Source: SAR324 cluster bacterium (GTDB lineage Bacteria; SAR324; NAC60-12). Taken from it: a stretch of DNA of 64,000 bases. Position 1 is the first letter of the stretch. Every line of letters starts with the position of its first letter. Positions 1 to 8,448 of the stretch are shown here, in pieces. The translations under genes were made by a program, and so were the position numbers. The stretch lies in contig JANQJU010000069.1 of the NCBI GenBank assembly GCA_028281495.1, positions 1-64,000 on the forward strand, given 5' to 3'. The notes beneath the pieces are model-generated. The model worked only from the letters and a program-made list of their open reading frames with translations, searched no databases and was not told where the DNA came from.

Positions 1-1
1 G

Positions 2-331
2 AGTGTGGCTTTCAGTCCCGACGGTGGTACGCTGGCCTCGGGCTCCGATGACCAGACGGTTCGTTTGTGGGATCTCGATCCCTTCTTCCTCTTCCTCGAA
101 GATGGCAAAGCCACTCCCCTTTACCGTGCCTTTTATGCCGGTCTCCAGTATGCCTGGGAATTGAAAGTGGAAGGATTGGAAGTCGTTCGGTCTACCGAGC
201 TGCCTTCGTTATTCCCTGCAGAAACATACCTTCCTCTCAAAGCTCCCCCAAAAACGGGCCAAACCCGCTATGAGCAAATCTTGGAATGGTCCAAGCAACA
301 GGTGAAAACCTACGGACATTTAATTCCGTAA
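2..331 (+). CDS. C-terminal end of a WD40-repeat protein (5' truncated by window)
   Basis: The frame is open from the window edge. It begins with one complete WD40 blade signature (SVAFSPDGGTLASGSDD, then TVRLWDL), and about 80 further residues do not look like WD40. WD40 propellers are scaffolds for protein-protein contact, and in bacteria they often sit at the C-terminus of kinases, NACHT/AAA proteins or caspase-like proteins. The N-terminal effector domain, which would define the function, lies outside the window. The tail is not recognised; it ends in QQVKTYGHLIP. Confidence is high for the WD40 call and nil for the biological role. Confidence 0.8.
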   Translation, partial: SVAFSPDGGTLASGSDDQTVRLWDLDPFFLFLEDGKATPLYRAFYAGLQYAWELKVEGLEVVRSTELPSLFPAETYLPLKAPPKTGQTRYEQILEWSKQQVKTYGHLIP

Positions 332-351
332 ATTCAAGATGCAACAAATGA

Positions 352-1497
352 ATGCAAAACGACCTCAGTCTAAGCTACATTCCTGTGGCGAGTCCTTTAT
401 CTTATCAATCGAGCAATATCATGAACCCATCCATTTATTATCCTGAGACTCATCATCAGTGGATCAAAAAACATCCGAATGAAGTGGGGATGGAGGCCTC
501 TTTTTTACAGGAGGCCATTGATTTTTCGGTGTCCAATGAGAGTCCGTGGTCTCGTACCATGAAAGTGGCCTTGACCCACTTGATTGCCAAGCAATCTCAT
601 AATGAAATTATGGGTCCGATCAAAGACCGTGCGGGGGTCAATGGGATTGTGTTACGGCATGGGTATGTTATTGCCGAATGGGGAGATACCCATAGGGTGG
701 ATATGGCGTATAGTATCAGCAAATCTTTCCTGTCCGCCATCGCAGGAGCCGCCTATGATTGCCACCTTTTGGAAGACCCAAATCGTTTGGTCAATACCGA
801 TCTTCCTGAAGATCCGTTAGTCCACTCAATGAATCCCCAAATTACATGGCATCACCTCCTACAGCAAACGAGTGAATGGGAAGGAAACTTATGGGGAAAA
901 CCCGATTTTGCCGGCCGGACGCAAGGATCGAAACGAGCATTACAAAGCCCAGGGACTTTTTGGGAATATAACGATGTCCGCGTCAATCTTCTCGCATTGA
1001 AGTTATTGCAACTGTGGAAAAAACCGCTTCCTGAAGTGCTACGTGACTCCATTTTGAATCCGATTGAGGCATCGGACACATGGGAATGGCATGGGTATGA
1101 GAACTCGTGGTGTCTGATTCAGGGGAAAACCATGCACTCCGTGAGTGGAGGTGGACATTGGGGCGGAGGCGTTTGGATCAATAGTTGGGATTTGGCCCGT
1201 TTGGGTTATCTCTATCTGAGGCAGGGGAAATGGAAACAACGTCAGGTGTTGTCAAAACAATGGCTGGATTGGACCCTCACTCCTTGTCAACGTCTATCCG
1301 CCTACGGTTATTTGTGGTGGCTCAATACGAATGGAGAACTGTTACCAGATGCCCCCCATAGTAGTTTTATGGCCCGAGGGGGAAATACCAATTTGGTCTA
1401 TGTGGATACCCAACATGATCTGGTTGTGGTCATCCGTTGGATAGACCGTCCCCAACTCAATGGATTTATCAAAAGAGTGCTACGGTCCATCGTCTAA
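352..1497 (+). CDS. Serine hydrolase, beta-lactamase/class C (PBP-like) family
   Basis: A protein of 381 residues with the serine-hydrolase layout of class C beta-lactamases and DD-peptidase relatives. The nucleophile motif SxxK appears as SISK (about residue 125), in the context DMAYSISKSFLSA. A YND motif follows (YNDVRVN, about residue 205) as the Tyr-x-Asn-like element, and a glycine-rich GGGHWGGG segment stands in the place of the KTG strand. Such proteins hydrolyse esters or amides; the substrate cannot be read from sequence. No clear signal peptide is visible. The start is uncertain: an in-frame ATG at 421 is an alternative and neither has a strong ribosome binding site. It converges on a nuclease remnant, overlapping it by 18 bases. 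Confidence 0.8.
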   Translation: MQNDLSLSYIPVASPLSYQSSNIMNPSIYYPETHHQWIKKHPNEVGMEASFLQEAIDFSVSNESPWSRTMKVALTHLIAKQSHNEIMGPIKDRAGVNGIVLRHGYVIAEWGDTHRVDMAYSISKSFLSAIAGAAYDCHLLEDPNRLVNTDLPEDPLVHSMNPQITWHHLLQQTSEWEGNLWGKPDFAGRTQGSKRALQSPGTFWEYNDVRVNLLALKLLQLWKKPLPEVLRDSILNPIEASDTWEWHGYENSWCLIQGKTMHSVSGGGHWGGGVWINSWDLARLGYLYLRQGKWKQRQVLSKQWLDWTLTPCQRLSAYGYLWWLNTNGELLPDAPHSSFMARGGNTNLVYVDTQHDLVVVIRWIDRPQLNGFIKRVLRSIV

Positions 1498-1740
1498 GGC
1501 TTGTCGAATATAGTCGTACATCAGATGTCGCACGGTTTGGTTGGGAGGGGCTAATACGGGATATCCCATGTCAGTGCCTCGAAAAGTGAGCAACCCAAAG
1601 TAATACAGGAGGGAAGTGAAATTTTTGGGCAGCTCTAATTGTTTCAAGGGAAAGCTCTTCACGACATCGGAAACGATCTGCCCCTCTTCCATGATGGTTT
1701 TCAGACGGTCAAAATTTCCGTTGAGTTGCTGGTTGACCAA
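1480..1740 (-). pseudogene. Remnant of an AAA-ATPase-like / PD-(D/E)XK (DUF1703) protein
   Basis: The 86-residue frame contains FTSLLYYFGLLTFRG followed by PNQTVRHLMYDYIRQAL. This matches the middle of the AAA-ATPase_like/DUF1703 family, where a (F/Y)YFGLLT motif precedes a NxxxRxxxxxY motif. The intact relative at 2293-4059 shows the same arrangement (FFYLGMLTRQ, then NLNMRMIFTEYFNEI). Both the N-terminal ATPase part and the C-terminal nuclease part are missing, and the 3' end runs into the serine hydrolase gene. I infer an eroded second copy that is no longer functional. Confidence 0.65.
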
Positions 1741-1828
1741 AATCAGGTGGCGCAGCTTTCCTGTTTAGGGTGTTACTGAACAGAAACGCTGAGTCATGCC
1801 CATCAACAACAATCAGGATTCGACGTCC

Positions 1829-1883
1829 AAATTTACATATGGATTTTCTTATGTAAAAAATTGAGTTTAAATTTACATATGGA
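1829..1883. repeat. 15-bp direct repeat and TTTACATA inverted repeat
   Basis: AAATTTACATATGGA occurs at 1829-1843 and again at 1869-1883, exactly 40 bp apart. The first copy is also half of a perfect inverted repeat (TTTACATA at 1832-1839, TATGTAAA at 1850-1857). The A+T-rich, palindromic arrangement upstream of a Fic-like remnant suggests an old operator, but no regulator is attached to it here. Confidence 0.55.
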
Positions 1884-1955
1884 AATTTAACATAAAATTT
1901 TTGAGAGTCTTCTTGTTGGGAGCGTGATGCAATTAGAGCAATTCCATGCGGGTCG

Positions 1956-2234
1956 TTGGGAATCGCAATACCAATACAAAATTATCGAATGCGGTTTTTA
2001 TTCCGCCGCATCCTTCGCAACTCGCCGACCTTATCAAAGCGTCTCCTAATGCAGTTATATCAAGAGCCCGTCACCACGGTGAATCGAACCGCCACAATTC
2101 TCGAAACAACTCATCAAACCGCGAATAGCCTGATTCAAAAGCTCGTCGATTTGAAAATCTTAAAAGAAAATACAGGGACTAGCCGCAATCGAGTGTTCGT
2201 GTTTCGGCGATATCTGGACCTGTTTATGGATTAG
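1956..2234 (+). pseudogene. C-terminal remnant of a Fic-family protein (winged-helix part)
   Basis: From about 2050 the frame encodes QEPVTTVNRTATILETTHQ, a helix-turn-helix with TANSLIQKLVDLKIL, then TGTSRNRVFVFRRYLDLF. This is the typical C-terminal winged-helix ending of bacterial Fic proteins (commonly TGRxRNRVFVY...Y). The catalytic Fic core (HPFxxGNGR) is absent from the upstream sequence, so the adenylyltransferase is gone. The piece is a genomic scar; the first 30 or so residues of the frame are probably non-homologous. Confidence 0.7.
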
Positions 2235-2292
2235 CCGTCACAAGGACTCGAACGGCCACGAGGTAGGTTGGAAAACGTTGACAATAGCTGTG

Positions 2293-4059
2293 TTACGCAG
2301 AGTCGGCACTCGAAAGATTAAAAAGTTTAAAGAAGCCCGACAAAGCGACGAATCGAAACCCTTGATTTCCCAAACAATAGACCAAATAGCTGGTGATCTT
2401 GGCTTCAGGAATTTCTTGTTGAAGAGCGGCTTCGTATCCTCGCACTTGCTCCACATCTTTTTCGATGGGGGCAAACGTTTCAACCGTCTTTCCTGCCTGG
2501 CTTAGCTTCGCATTGGACCAATACTTAAATTCCACCAAAATCCGTTGTCCCGCATACTTCGTCTGAGGTTTACCGACAAACTCCAGATCGCTGCGTCCTG
2601 CAGGAGAGGACCGTTCTATATGAAAAACATAAAATTCCGATAAATACCGACGGCAAAGATCGTAAAACGTGGTGCGATAGAAATTTTCGTTCACGGAAGC
2701 GAACACCGCTTCGGGCAGGAGGGCGATGTACAATTTCCAATAATCGGTAAATAGCTGTTCAAAATCTTGGGTCTCCAAAAAATGGATCATCATTTGGGCA
2801 TACCCCGACGTGTCGTTGAGATGATGAATCTCATTAAAGTATTCGGTAAAAATCATGCGCATGTTGAGATTCGGCAGCTTCATCGTGAAGGGATCTTGCC
2901 GAGTCAGCATCCCTAAGTAAAAGAACGACAATGGAAAGAATTCGGGCTCAAAAAAACGGTGCATGTCAAATTTTTCGGTCAATTGGACTCGATCATAATG
3001 AATCCCTTTTTTCCACAACACTTGGTCTACAAAAGTCTTCGTGAGTTGAGGGTTGGATCCGGTGAGACGTTGAATCCATTTGATGTCGGTTTTGAGGTTG
3101 GCGTCGGTGAGGTGTTCGGGAATCACACGGTGTTCGCAAAGCTGCCTTAAGAAATAAAAGAGGATCGTGGAATTATAGAGCTTCGGTCCCTCGTTGCGGG
3201 AAAAACGATAACCGTTGTAATGCGTTTGCAATAGGGTTTCGACTTCAGGCCGTGTTTGAGGGTCGAGGTCATGGTCGCTGTAAATCTCATCTAAGAGACG
3301 ATCCACTTCCGATTGGGTGAATCCCAACATCTCCTCAAAGCGAGGATTGAGGGTGAGGAAGTCTGCGATGTTGTATCCTGAGGCCAGTTCATCCATCGTG
3401 ATGGGCAAGACGCCTGTGATGAAACAGTGAGCCACAGTCCTTTGCGTGACCGCATCCTTGAGCAGTTTAAAAAAGGATTTCAAAAAACCATCATCGTCCG
3501 TCAAGGCATCGTATAAGGGATCGTTACGAGCGGTGATGAATTGGTTGGCAAAGTTATCGTATTCATCAATCGTGACATACAGCGAAGGGAGTTGATGCCC
3601 GGAAATACGATCCAGCAGATGGGCCAAATTGGAGGTACAGGAACGGTTCGGATCAAAAGAAAAGGAACGACTCTCCAGAGCTTCGTATCGCTCAAAGGCC
3701 GTCATCAGACGTGAGTTGATGATGTCGTTGAAATTCTGTTCCAGTTGTTGGATCTCTTTGGAGATCGGCACCGTCGAAAAATTCAACGGCAACACCACAT
3801 AACTATTATGCGAAGGGGTCGGGTTGCGCCCAATAGCCGTGTGGCCAAACAGCGACTCGAACTCATCGGCATACTGGTGGTCATAATAATATCCCAAGGT
3901 CTGACACAGCAGCGACTTCCCAAAGCGGCGAGGTCGCAAAAATACCGGACTTTGGTAGTCTTCCAACAGGCGGATGTATTCGGTCTTGTCGATATAGTAC
4001 CCATACTCGGTCACCAACGTTTTATAGTTCGCTACCCCATAGGGAATGCGTTTCTTCAT
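2293..4059 (-). CDS. AAA-ATPase-like protein with C-terminal PD-(D/E)XK nuclease domain (DUF1703 family)
   Basis: A 588-residue protein. The N-terminal AAA-ATPase_like domain starts IPYGVANYKTLVTEYGYYID and carries a Walker A-like loop (RPRRFGKSLL, about residues 41-50) and Walker B (VTIDEYDNF, about 163-171). The C-terminal PD-(D/E)XK fold is visible as RSDLEF followed by ILVEFKYW, the D...ExK catalytic pattern. The family is common in gut and sediment bacteria and its role is unsettled. The start has a strong GAGGAGG site 5 bases upstream. It lies 9 bases downstream of the Rpn-type gene, so the two are probably co-transcribed. The partial copy at 1480-1740 indicates past expansion of the family here. 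Confidence 0.88.
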   Translation of the reverse strand: MKKRIPYGVANYKTLVTEYGYYIDKTEYIRLLEDYQSPVFLRPRRFGKSLLCQTLGYYYDHQYADEFESLFGHTAIGRNPTPSHNSYVVLPLNFSTVPISKEIQQLEQNFNDIINSRLMTAFERYEALESRSFSFDPNRSCTSNLAHLLDRISGHQLPSLYVTIDEYDNFANQFITARNDPLYDALTDDDGFLKSFFKLLKDAVTQRTVAHCFITGVLPITMDELASGYNIADFLTLNPRFEEMLGFTQSEVDRLLDEIYSDHDLDPQTRPEVETLLQTHYNGYRFSRNEGPKLYNSTILFYFLRQLCEHRVIPEHLTDANLKTDIKWIQRLTGSNPQLTKTFVDQVLWKKGIHYDRVQLTEKFDMHRFFEPEFFPLSFFYLGMLTRQDPFTMKLPNLNMRMIFTEYFNEIHHLNDTSGYAQMMIHFLETQDFEQLFTDYWKLYIALLPEAVFASVNENFYRTTFYDLCRRYLSEFYVFHIERSSPAGRSDLEFVGKPQTKYAGQRILVEFKYWSNAKLSQAGKTVETFAPIEKDVEQVRGYEAALQQEIPEAKITSYLVYCLGNQGFRFVALSGFFKLFNLSSADSA

Positions 4060-4068
4060 CCATCCTCC

Positions 4069-5004
4069 TCAAACAACGGATCCAGAGGTGTTGTGGTCCA
4101 ATGATCGCACTTCATTGAGGGACAATCCGGTGACTTGAGCGATGCTTTCGGCAGACATTCCTTGCTGCTTGAGGGCCAGCGCAATTTCCTTGGCTCGCTC
4201 GTCGCCTCCTTGTTTCTTCCCTGCTTCTAGTCCTTCGGCATGCCCTTCGGCATGGCCTTCGAGTTTACCCACCCCATAGGAAGAATCGATCACACTTTTT
4301 TGAAATCGAAGTGATTCCAGGTACCGTTCGTAAGCTTGGCGCTCGGCTTCTGGGAGTTTCATCACGTCCAATTTATCCTTGGCCTGCTTCAAGCCTTGGG
4401 CTTGGAAGTGGTCTTGGATCTCTTCATTTTTCAGAAAGTAGATCCATTCATCTAAGGTGTCCTTGGCCACATCATCGAATTGATTGACTTTGATCAAATA
4501 ATATTCGGGGAACAGCTCGGACGCCTTTTGACGATGGGGAAACACTAAACGTTGGTTGGCATTGAGTTGCAGGTCGTCGTGATAGTGGATGCCTTTGAAT
4601 TCGGTGCGGCCTCGATAGACGTAGTCTTGTCCCTGACCCAAGTCGAAGTACAGGATGTGGATCGAGATCACTTTGAGAACCTCGGTGTATTTTCCTCCTT
4701 CTTTCAAGTGTTCTGTGATGGCTTTGGCGCTGCCAAACAAGACGCGCAACAAGTAATCCAACTCTTGGTCAAACTGGACTTCGATCAGGATGATCTCGTT
4801 TTGGGCGTTGCGCACCTTCATGTCCACACGATTGAATTTATCGTCGGCGGATTCCTTATTGCTTTCACTTTCCAAAATTTCGACCACTGTGATGGGGGCC
4901 TTGAGCAGTTCAGAAAGGAACCCCTCCAAAATTTCGAAATTTGCTTTGCTGCGTAGCAATTTTTTAAGTGCCCAATCAAAACTGATCAAACGACGTGTGG
5001 CCAT
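4069..5004 (-). CDS. Rpn-family PD-(D/E)XK nuclease (RpnA/transposase_31-like)
   Basis: 311 residues from the ATG at 5004. I chose this start over one at 5022 because AGGAG (5011-5015) sits at the correct distance. The N-terminus ISFDWALKKLL and the core VDMKVRNAQNEIILIEVQF, followed by RVLFGSAKAI, match Rpn/PD-(D/E)XK proteins; the catalytic signature here is D...ExQ. E. coli members promote RecA-independent recombination and cut DNA. The C-terminal third has a short degenerate repeat (GHAEGHAEGLEAG) and a helix-turn-helix-like end (SAESIAQVTGLSLNEV). It is the first gene of a two-gene operon with the AAA/PD-(D/E)XK protein. Confidence 0.85.
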   Translation of the reverse strand: MATRRLISFDWALKKLLRSKANFEILEGFLSELLKAPITVVEILESESNKESADDKFNRVDMKVRNAQNEIILIEVQFDQELDYLLRVLFGSAKAITEHLKEGGKYTEVLKVISIHILYFDLGQGQDYVYRGRTEFKGIHYHDDLQLNANQRLVFPHRQKASELFPEYYLIKVNQFDDVAKDTLDEWIYFLKNEEIQDHFQAQGLKQAKDKLDVMKLPEAERQAYERYLESLRFQKSVIDSSYGVGKLEGHAEGHAEGLEAGKKQGGDERAKEIALALKQQGMSAESIAQVTGLSLNEVRSLDHNTSGSVV

Positions 5005-5259
5005 GAGAACCTCCTTTGCCAACGAAGGGTGTGTAATTTTAAACTTATTCCAGTTTGCATAGTTTAACTATCTGAACACGAAATTGATCGTATTATACTC
5101 GTGAGATGACACTCCACCAGCGTGAGGCTCATCGAAGCCCAATGGCTACGAACCGGCACTTTGCTAACTGCCTGCATTTTAGTACATATCAGCGAAACTA
5201 TTCAAAATTTCTATCCAACTGAATCGCATTCACCTTTCCACACCTATCTGAAAAATCAT

Positions 5260-6216
5260 ATGCCGGAAAATCAAAACCAAGAGAAATTACCGCAGCGTCT
5301 GTCAGACAGGTGGAGGCAAGGACTGACCGCGACGCTCATGGCCACGTCACTCACGGGCTTCGTGTATTGGATCCTGGATGACAGCGAACTGCGCCAGACT
5401 TCCGCATTGTTCATTGGATTGCCCCTCCTCCTGGGACTATCCGTGATCCATTTAACCCGAACCCGAAGCCGGTACGGTACCACAGTGCAGGCGAATCTCA
5501 TTTTTCTTTGTATTGTGGCTCCTTTATTAGGAGAAGGCAGCATTTGTTTAATTATGGCGGCCCCTTTATTTTTTGTGGTGAGTCTACTCGGGGTCTTTCT
5601 GTTTTCTTCCTTTAGATCGGGCAAGTTGATGAGTTGGGCCGTGGTCCCCCTCATCATGATCCTGAGCATGTTCGAAGCGAACCATCGAACGATTCCTTTG
5701 GAATCGGTGACTACGGCTTATCCCGTACACGGAACCTTAGAGGATTGGCGGCAACGTGTACGGCACCCTGCAAACACGCTAGGGGCTCCTTCGTTCTTCC
5801 TCTCTTTGGGGTTTCCTTTGCCCCAGACGTATTCAGGGGATCCGCATCACCTCCAAGCAAGAGATTCGGATTACCTTCAAACAAGAGATCTGCATCACCT
5901 TAAAATTGAATTTCAGCAGGGGAAAACTCCTGTTGGGCGCTGGGAAATTTCCGTAGAAGAACGTGCGGATGGAGTGGCTTTTCATGTGCAAAAAGATAGC
6001 ACCCCTATTGCCAATTGGATTCGAGTCGTTGACAGCACTGTCCAACTCAAGGCCGCCGATCATGACCAGATTCTCCTGATCCAAACAACTCGGTTTGAAC
6101 CCTTACTCTCTCCATTTTGGTATTTTGTCCCGCTAGAACGATACGCTATTGAACAGACCCATGAGTTGGCACTGAATACTTGGAAAGCGTCTGATCCAGC
6201 CATCTTAAGGAAGTAA
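5260..6216 (+). CDS. Membrane protein of unknown function
   Basis: I place the start at the ATG at 5260 (MPENQNQEKLPQRL). The frame is open from 5122, but the upstream part is not convincing and no strong ribosome binding site decides it. The product has about 318 residues. The N-terminal half has four or five hydrophobic segments (for example FIGLPLLLGLSVIHL and a GSICLIMAAPLFFVVSLLG stretch). The C-terminal half is soluble, ends in a strand-rich region, and includes a small repeat (HHLQARDSDYLQTRDLHHLK). The family is not recognised. It ends 4 bases before the next gene, suggesting translational coupling with the methyltransferase/DCC fusion. Confidence 0.7.
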   Translation: MPENQNQEKLPQRLSDRWRQGLTATLMATSLTGFVYWILDDSELRQTSALFIGLPLLLGLSVIHLTRTRSRYGTTVQANLIFLCIVAPLLGEGSICLIMAAPLFFVVSLLGVFLFSSFRSGKLMSWAVVPLIMILSMFEANHRTIPLESVTTAYPVHGTLEDWRQRVRHPANTLGAPSFFLSLGFPLPQTYSGDPHHLQARDSDYLQTRDLHHLKIEFQQGKTPVGRWEISVEERADGVAFHVQKDSTPIANWIRVVDSTVQLKAADHDQILLIQTTRFEPLLSPFWYFVPLERYAIEQTHELALNTWKASDPAILRK

Positions 6217-6220
6217 GGCC

Positions 6221-7675
6221 ATGCACGAGTTGATTGCCACCCATTTTACCCTATTCCGCAGTCTGCTGTTTCTGTGCTGTGTGGGATACTGGTATGTGAT
6301 GTATCAGTGGTTGCGTCCTAGTTCGGAAGTGCTCAAAAAATCGTGTGTTGCTACGATGGCCCAGTTTTGGGTGGGATTGTTAACCGACATCGGATGGACT
6401 CAACTGGGTTTTTGGACGTATCAATCCATGCCTTTTGCCTTGGCAGGTGTGCCGATTGATCTCCATCTCAATTGGAGCCTCTTATGGGGATTTGGCATCA
6501 TATGGTTAGCAGAACGTTTGTTCCGATCTCCACCTAAACGATGGCAATGGCATCTATATATTGGGGCATGGACTGGATTCACCGTGAGCTTGGATCTCGC
6601 AATGGTGAACTGGTTGGTGTTTTTGGATGAGGTTTCGGTTTGGTGGTGGCTCGGAGATATCTGTTTTTTGTGGCTTATTTTAAGTTTTACCCTTTGGTTT
6701 TATTATTCTATTGGCAAAGCAGATTCGGATCGCAGCATATGGGGTGGTCTGCCTCCGATCAGTAGTTATACCAGGGCATTGATTTCTTTGTCTTTTTTGC
6801 TGTTTTTGTTTTTTATCTACTTGCCCAATGGAATGGAAGCATTAGCCGCTTACCTGGGGCATTCGGTTTCTCCGCAGCCCATTCCGTTGATCCCTCAGAT
6901 CTTATTGATCCTTTCTTTTGCTCTGGGAGGCTGGGCGACTCATGAATTTGCACGCCAAGGCGATGGGACGCCCCTCCCTTGGGACCCACCTCTCCAATTA
7001 GTCACGAGCGGACCGTATGCTTTTGTTGCCAACCCCATGCAGATTTCTGGGTTGTTGTTGTGTGTCGCGCTTTTATGTTTTCGTCCCTCCTGGGTGATGC
7101 TGGTTTACCTGGTTGATGTGGCAATTGTCGTCGTTGTGTTTTTCAATCGCTTTGAACCCCATTTTTTAGACGTCCGATTTGGGGAGCAATACCAAGCCTA
7201 TCGCCAGCGAGTTCCGTTATGGCGAGCCTCCTTTTTCCCTCGAAGGATCCCAGAACATGAACGCTTACTGCTGATATTTGATGACCAGTGCGGGCTGTGC
7301 CAAAACATCGTTCAAGCCATGTTAGCAATCGACCCCACCCATCAATTGCGGATTTGTGGTTTTTCAGACCCTAAATTGAAACAGATTTGCCCCCACCTTC
7401 CTGAAAGGTTTTCTACGGATTCATTGGTCTTGTGGGAACCTGGGAATGGCCTAGATGGAGTGGGTTGCTTTTCTGTTCGTTCTAGAGCTGTGTTTCGAGT
7501 TTTGGGAAGGACCTCGTTTCCGATCTGCCTGAATGCGGCATGGGAAGGAATTCCAGGGTTTTGTTTCATTGCAGATAAACTGTATCAATGGCTCGCGAAA
7601 CACCGACATGCCGTGGTGGAATTTTCTCCCACTGTTCAAAAAATGCTACAGGCAGATGAACGCTATGTTCATTAG
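6221..7675 (+). CDS. Fusion: membrane region + ICMT/PEMT-like methyltransferase + DCC thiol-disulphide oxidoreductase domain
   Basis: A 484-residue protein in three parts. Residues about 10-250 hold roughly seven membrane segments. Residues about 255-340 match the isoprenylcysteine/phospholipid methyltransferase family: LVTSGPYAFVANPMQISGLL corresponds to the family pattern GPYxxvRHPmY, then FEPHFLDVRFGEQYQAYRQRVP to its ExxLxxxFGxxYxxYxxrVP. Residues about 345-460 are a DCC (DUF393) domain beginning LLIFDDQCGLCQNIV, with the CxxC pair of the DxxCxxC motif. DCC domains are predicted thioredoxin-like oxidoreductases. The canonical RHP of the methyltransferase is VANP here, so methyltransferase activity is uncertain. 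It is coupled to the upstream membrane gene. Confidence 0.8.
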   Translation: MHELIATHFTLFRSLLFLCCVGYWYVMYQWLRPSSEVLKKSCVATMAQFWVGLLTDIGWTQLGFWTYQSMPFALAGVPIDLHLNWSLLWGFGIIWLAERLFRSPPKRWQWHLYIGAWTGFTVSLDLAMVNWLVFLDEVSVWWWLGDICFLWLILSFTLWFYYSIGKADSDRSIWGGLPPISSYTRALISLSFLLFLFFIYLPNGMEALAAYLGHSVSPQPIPLIPQILLILSFALGGWATHEFARQGDGTPLPWDPPLQLVTSGPYAFVANPMQISGLLLCVALLCFRPSWVMLVYLVDVAIVVVVFFNRFEPHFLDVRFGEQYQAYRQRVPLWRASFFPRRIPEHERLLLIFDDQCGLCQNIVQAMLAIDPTHQLRICGFSDPKLKQICPHLPERFSTDSLVLWEPGNGLDGVGCFSVRSRAVFRVLGRTSFPICLNAAWEGIPGFCFIADKLYQWLAKHRHAVVEFSPTVQKMLQADERYVH

Positions 7676-7792
7676 CGGATATCTGCCAGACGTTCCGTAA
7701 ACGGAATCAAGAATAGGTCCGTGTAGCCTTTGGATGATTCTGATGATAACGAGCGATTCAAAAGCAGTCCATGATTCGCTATAGTGAACGGC

Positions 7793-7823
7793 TCACCTCA
7801 CGAGGTGACGTTTTCCTTGATTT
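7793..7823 (+). terminator. Possible weak terminator hairpin
   Basis: TCACCT and AGGTGA (about 7795-7810) are complementary arms around a 4-base loop. They are followed by GACGTTTTCC and a T-rich run, 120 bases after the fusion gene. The stem is short, so this is only a candidate. Confidence 0.35.
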
Positions 7824-7939
7824 TTCAATTTGCACTCCATCCGTTTTCTCCATCGCCAATCAAATGCCGTGTGTCCTAAGGGACCAATTCAAACCCCAAA
7901 ATTGTGGAGAAACGTGATGCTTTGATGAAGGAGCATAAT

Positions 7940-8308
7940 ATGGCCAATGAACATCCCCTTCCCTTTATTGGTGAAATTCGAATCTTTGCCGGCAACTTCG
8001 CCCCCCGAGGTTGGGCGCTTTGCCAAGGACAAACCTTAAGTGTAGAACAAAATAGTAATCTGTTTTCTATCATTGGCACCACCTACGGTGGCGATGGAAA
8101 AAAGGCTTTCCAACTGCCTGACTTGCGAGGTCGCTTTCCCATCGGTATGGGACAAGCTATTGGTGCCCCGACCACGTACCTTCTCGGTGACAAAGGCGCT
8201 TTCGAACAGCCCACGCCTGCGGAAAACGCATCATTTGGTCCCCCCATTGAATATCTCGCAGTGAACTACATCATTGCCCTTACCGGAGTCTATCCGGATC
8301 GCAGCTGA
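7940..8308 (+). CDS. Phage tail-collar domain protein (microcystin-dependent/MdpB-like)
   Basis: A 122-residue protein starting MANEHPLPFIGEIRIFAGNF with AAGGAG 6 bases ahead of the ATG, which is why the start is placed here and not at 7904. The sequence APRGWALCQGQ, NSNLFSIIGTTYGGDG and FQLPDLRGRFPIGMG is diagnostic of the tail-collar family. The family occurs in phage tail fibres and as stand-alone bacterial proteins, often near secreted or contractile-injection genes. No other phage genes are nearby, so I read it as a stand-alone copy. Its single-domain length fits that. Confidence 0.9.
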   Translation: MANEHPLPFIGEIRIFAGNFAPRGWALCQGQTLSVEQNSNLFSIIGTTYGGDGKKAFQLPDLRGRFPIGMGQAIGAPTTYLLGDKGAFEQPTPAENASFGPPIEYLAVNYIIALTGVYPDRS

Positions 8309-8332
8309 ACCTGACAGAAAAGACAGGAAATT

Positions 8333-8445
8333 ATGATAGCAAACCATTTTACTTCTTTTGAGGGACAACGAGTCGTTGTCATTGGTGCGAGTTCAGGGAT
8401 TGGTTTACAACGCTCTCCATCAGTTTTTGAGAAAGGTGCCAACCC
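8333..8445 (+). pseudogene. N-terminal fragment of a short-chain dehydrogenase/reductase
   Basis: The frame starts at an ATG with a GGAAA-type site and reads MIANHFTSFEGQRVVVIGAS, then SGIGLQ, the N-terminal Rossmann strand and TGxxxGIG-type NAD(P)-binding loop of SDR proteins. After GLQ the sequence jumps to RSPSVFEKGAN, which resembles the next helix end with the middle deleted. It then runs into the 3' end of the phospholipase gene. The catalytic YxxxK region is absent, so this is a truncated relic. Confidence 0.65.
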
Positions 8446-8448
8446 ACC

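Noticed and set aside
7940..8308. Prophage reading of the tail-collar gene
   Set aside because: Only one collar gene is present; no integrase, capsid, terminase or attachment site is visible nearby.
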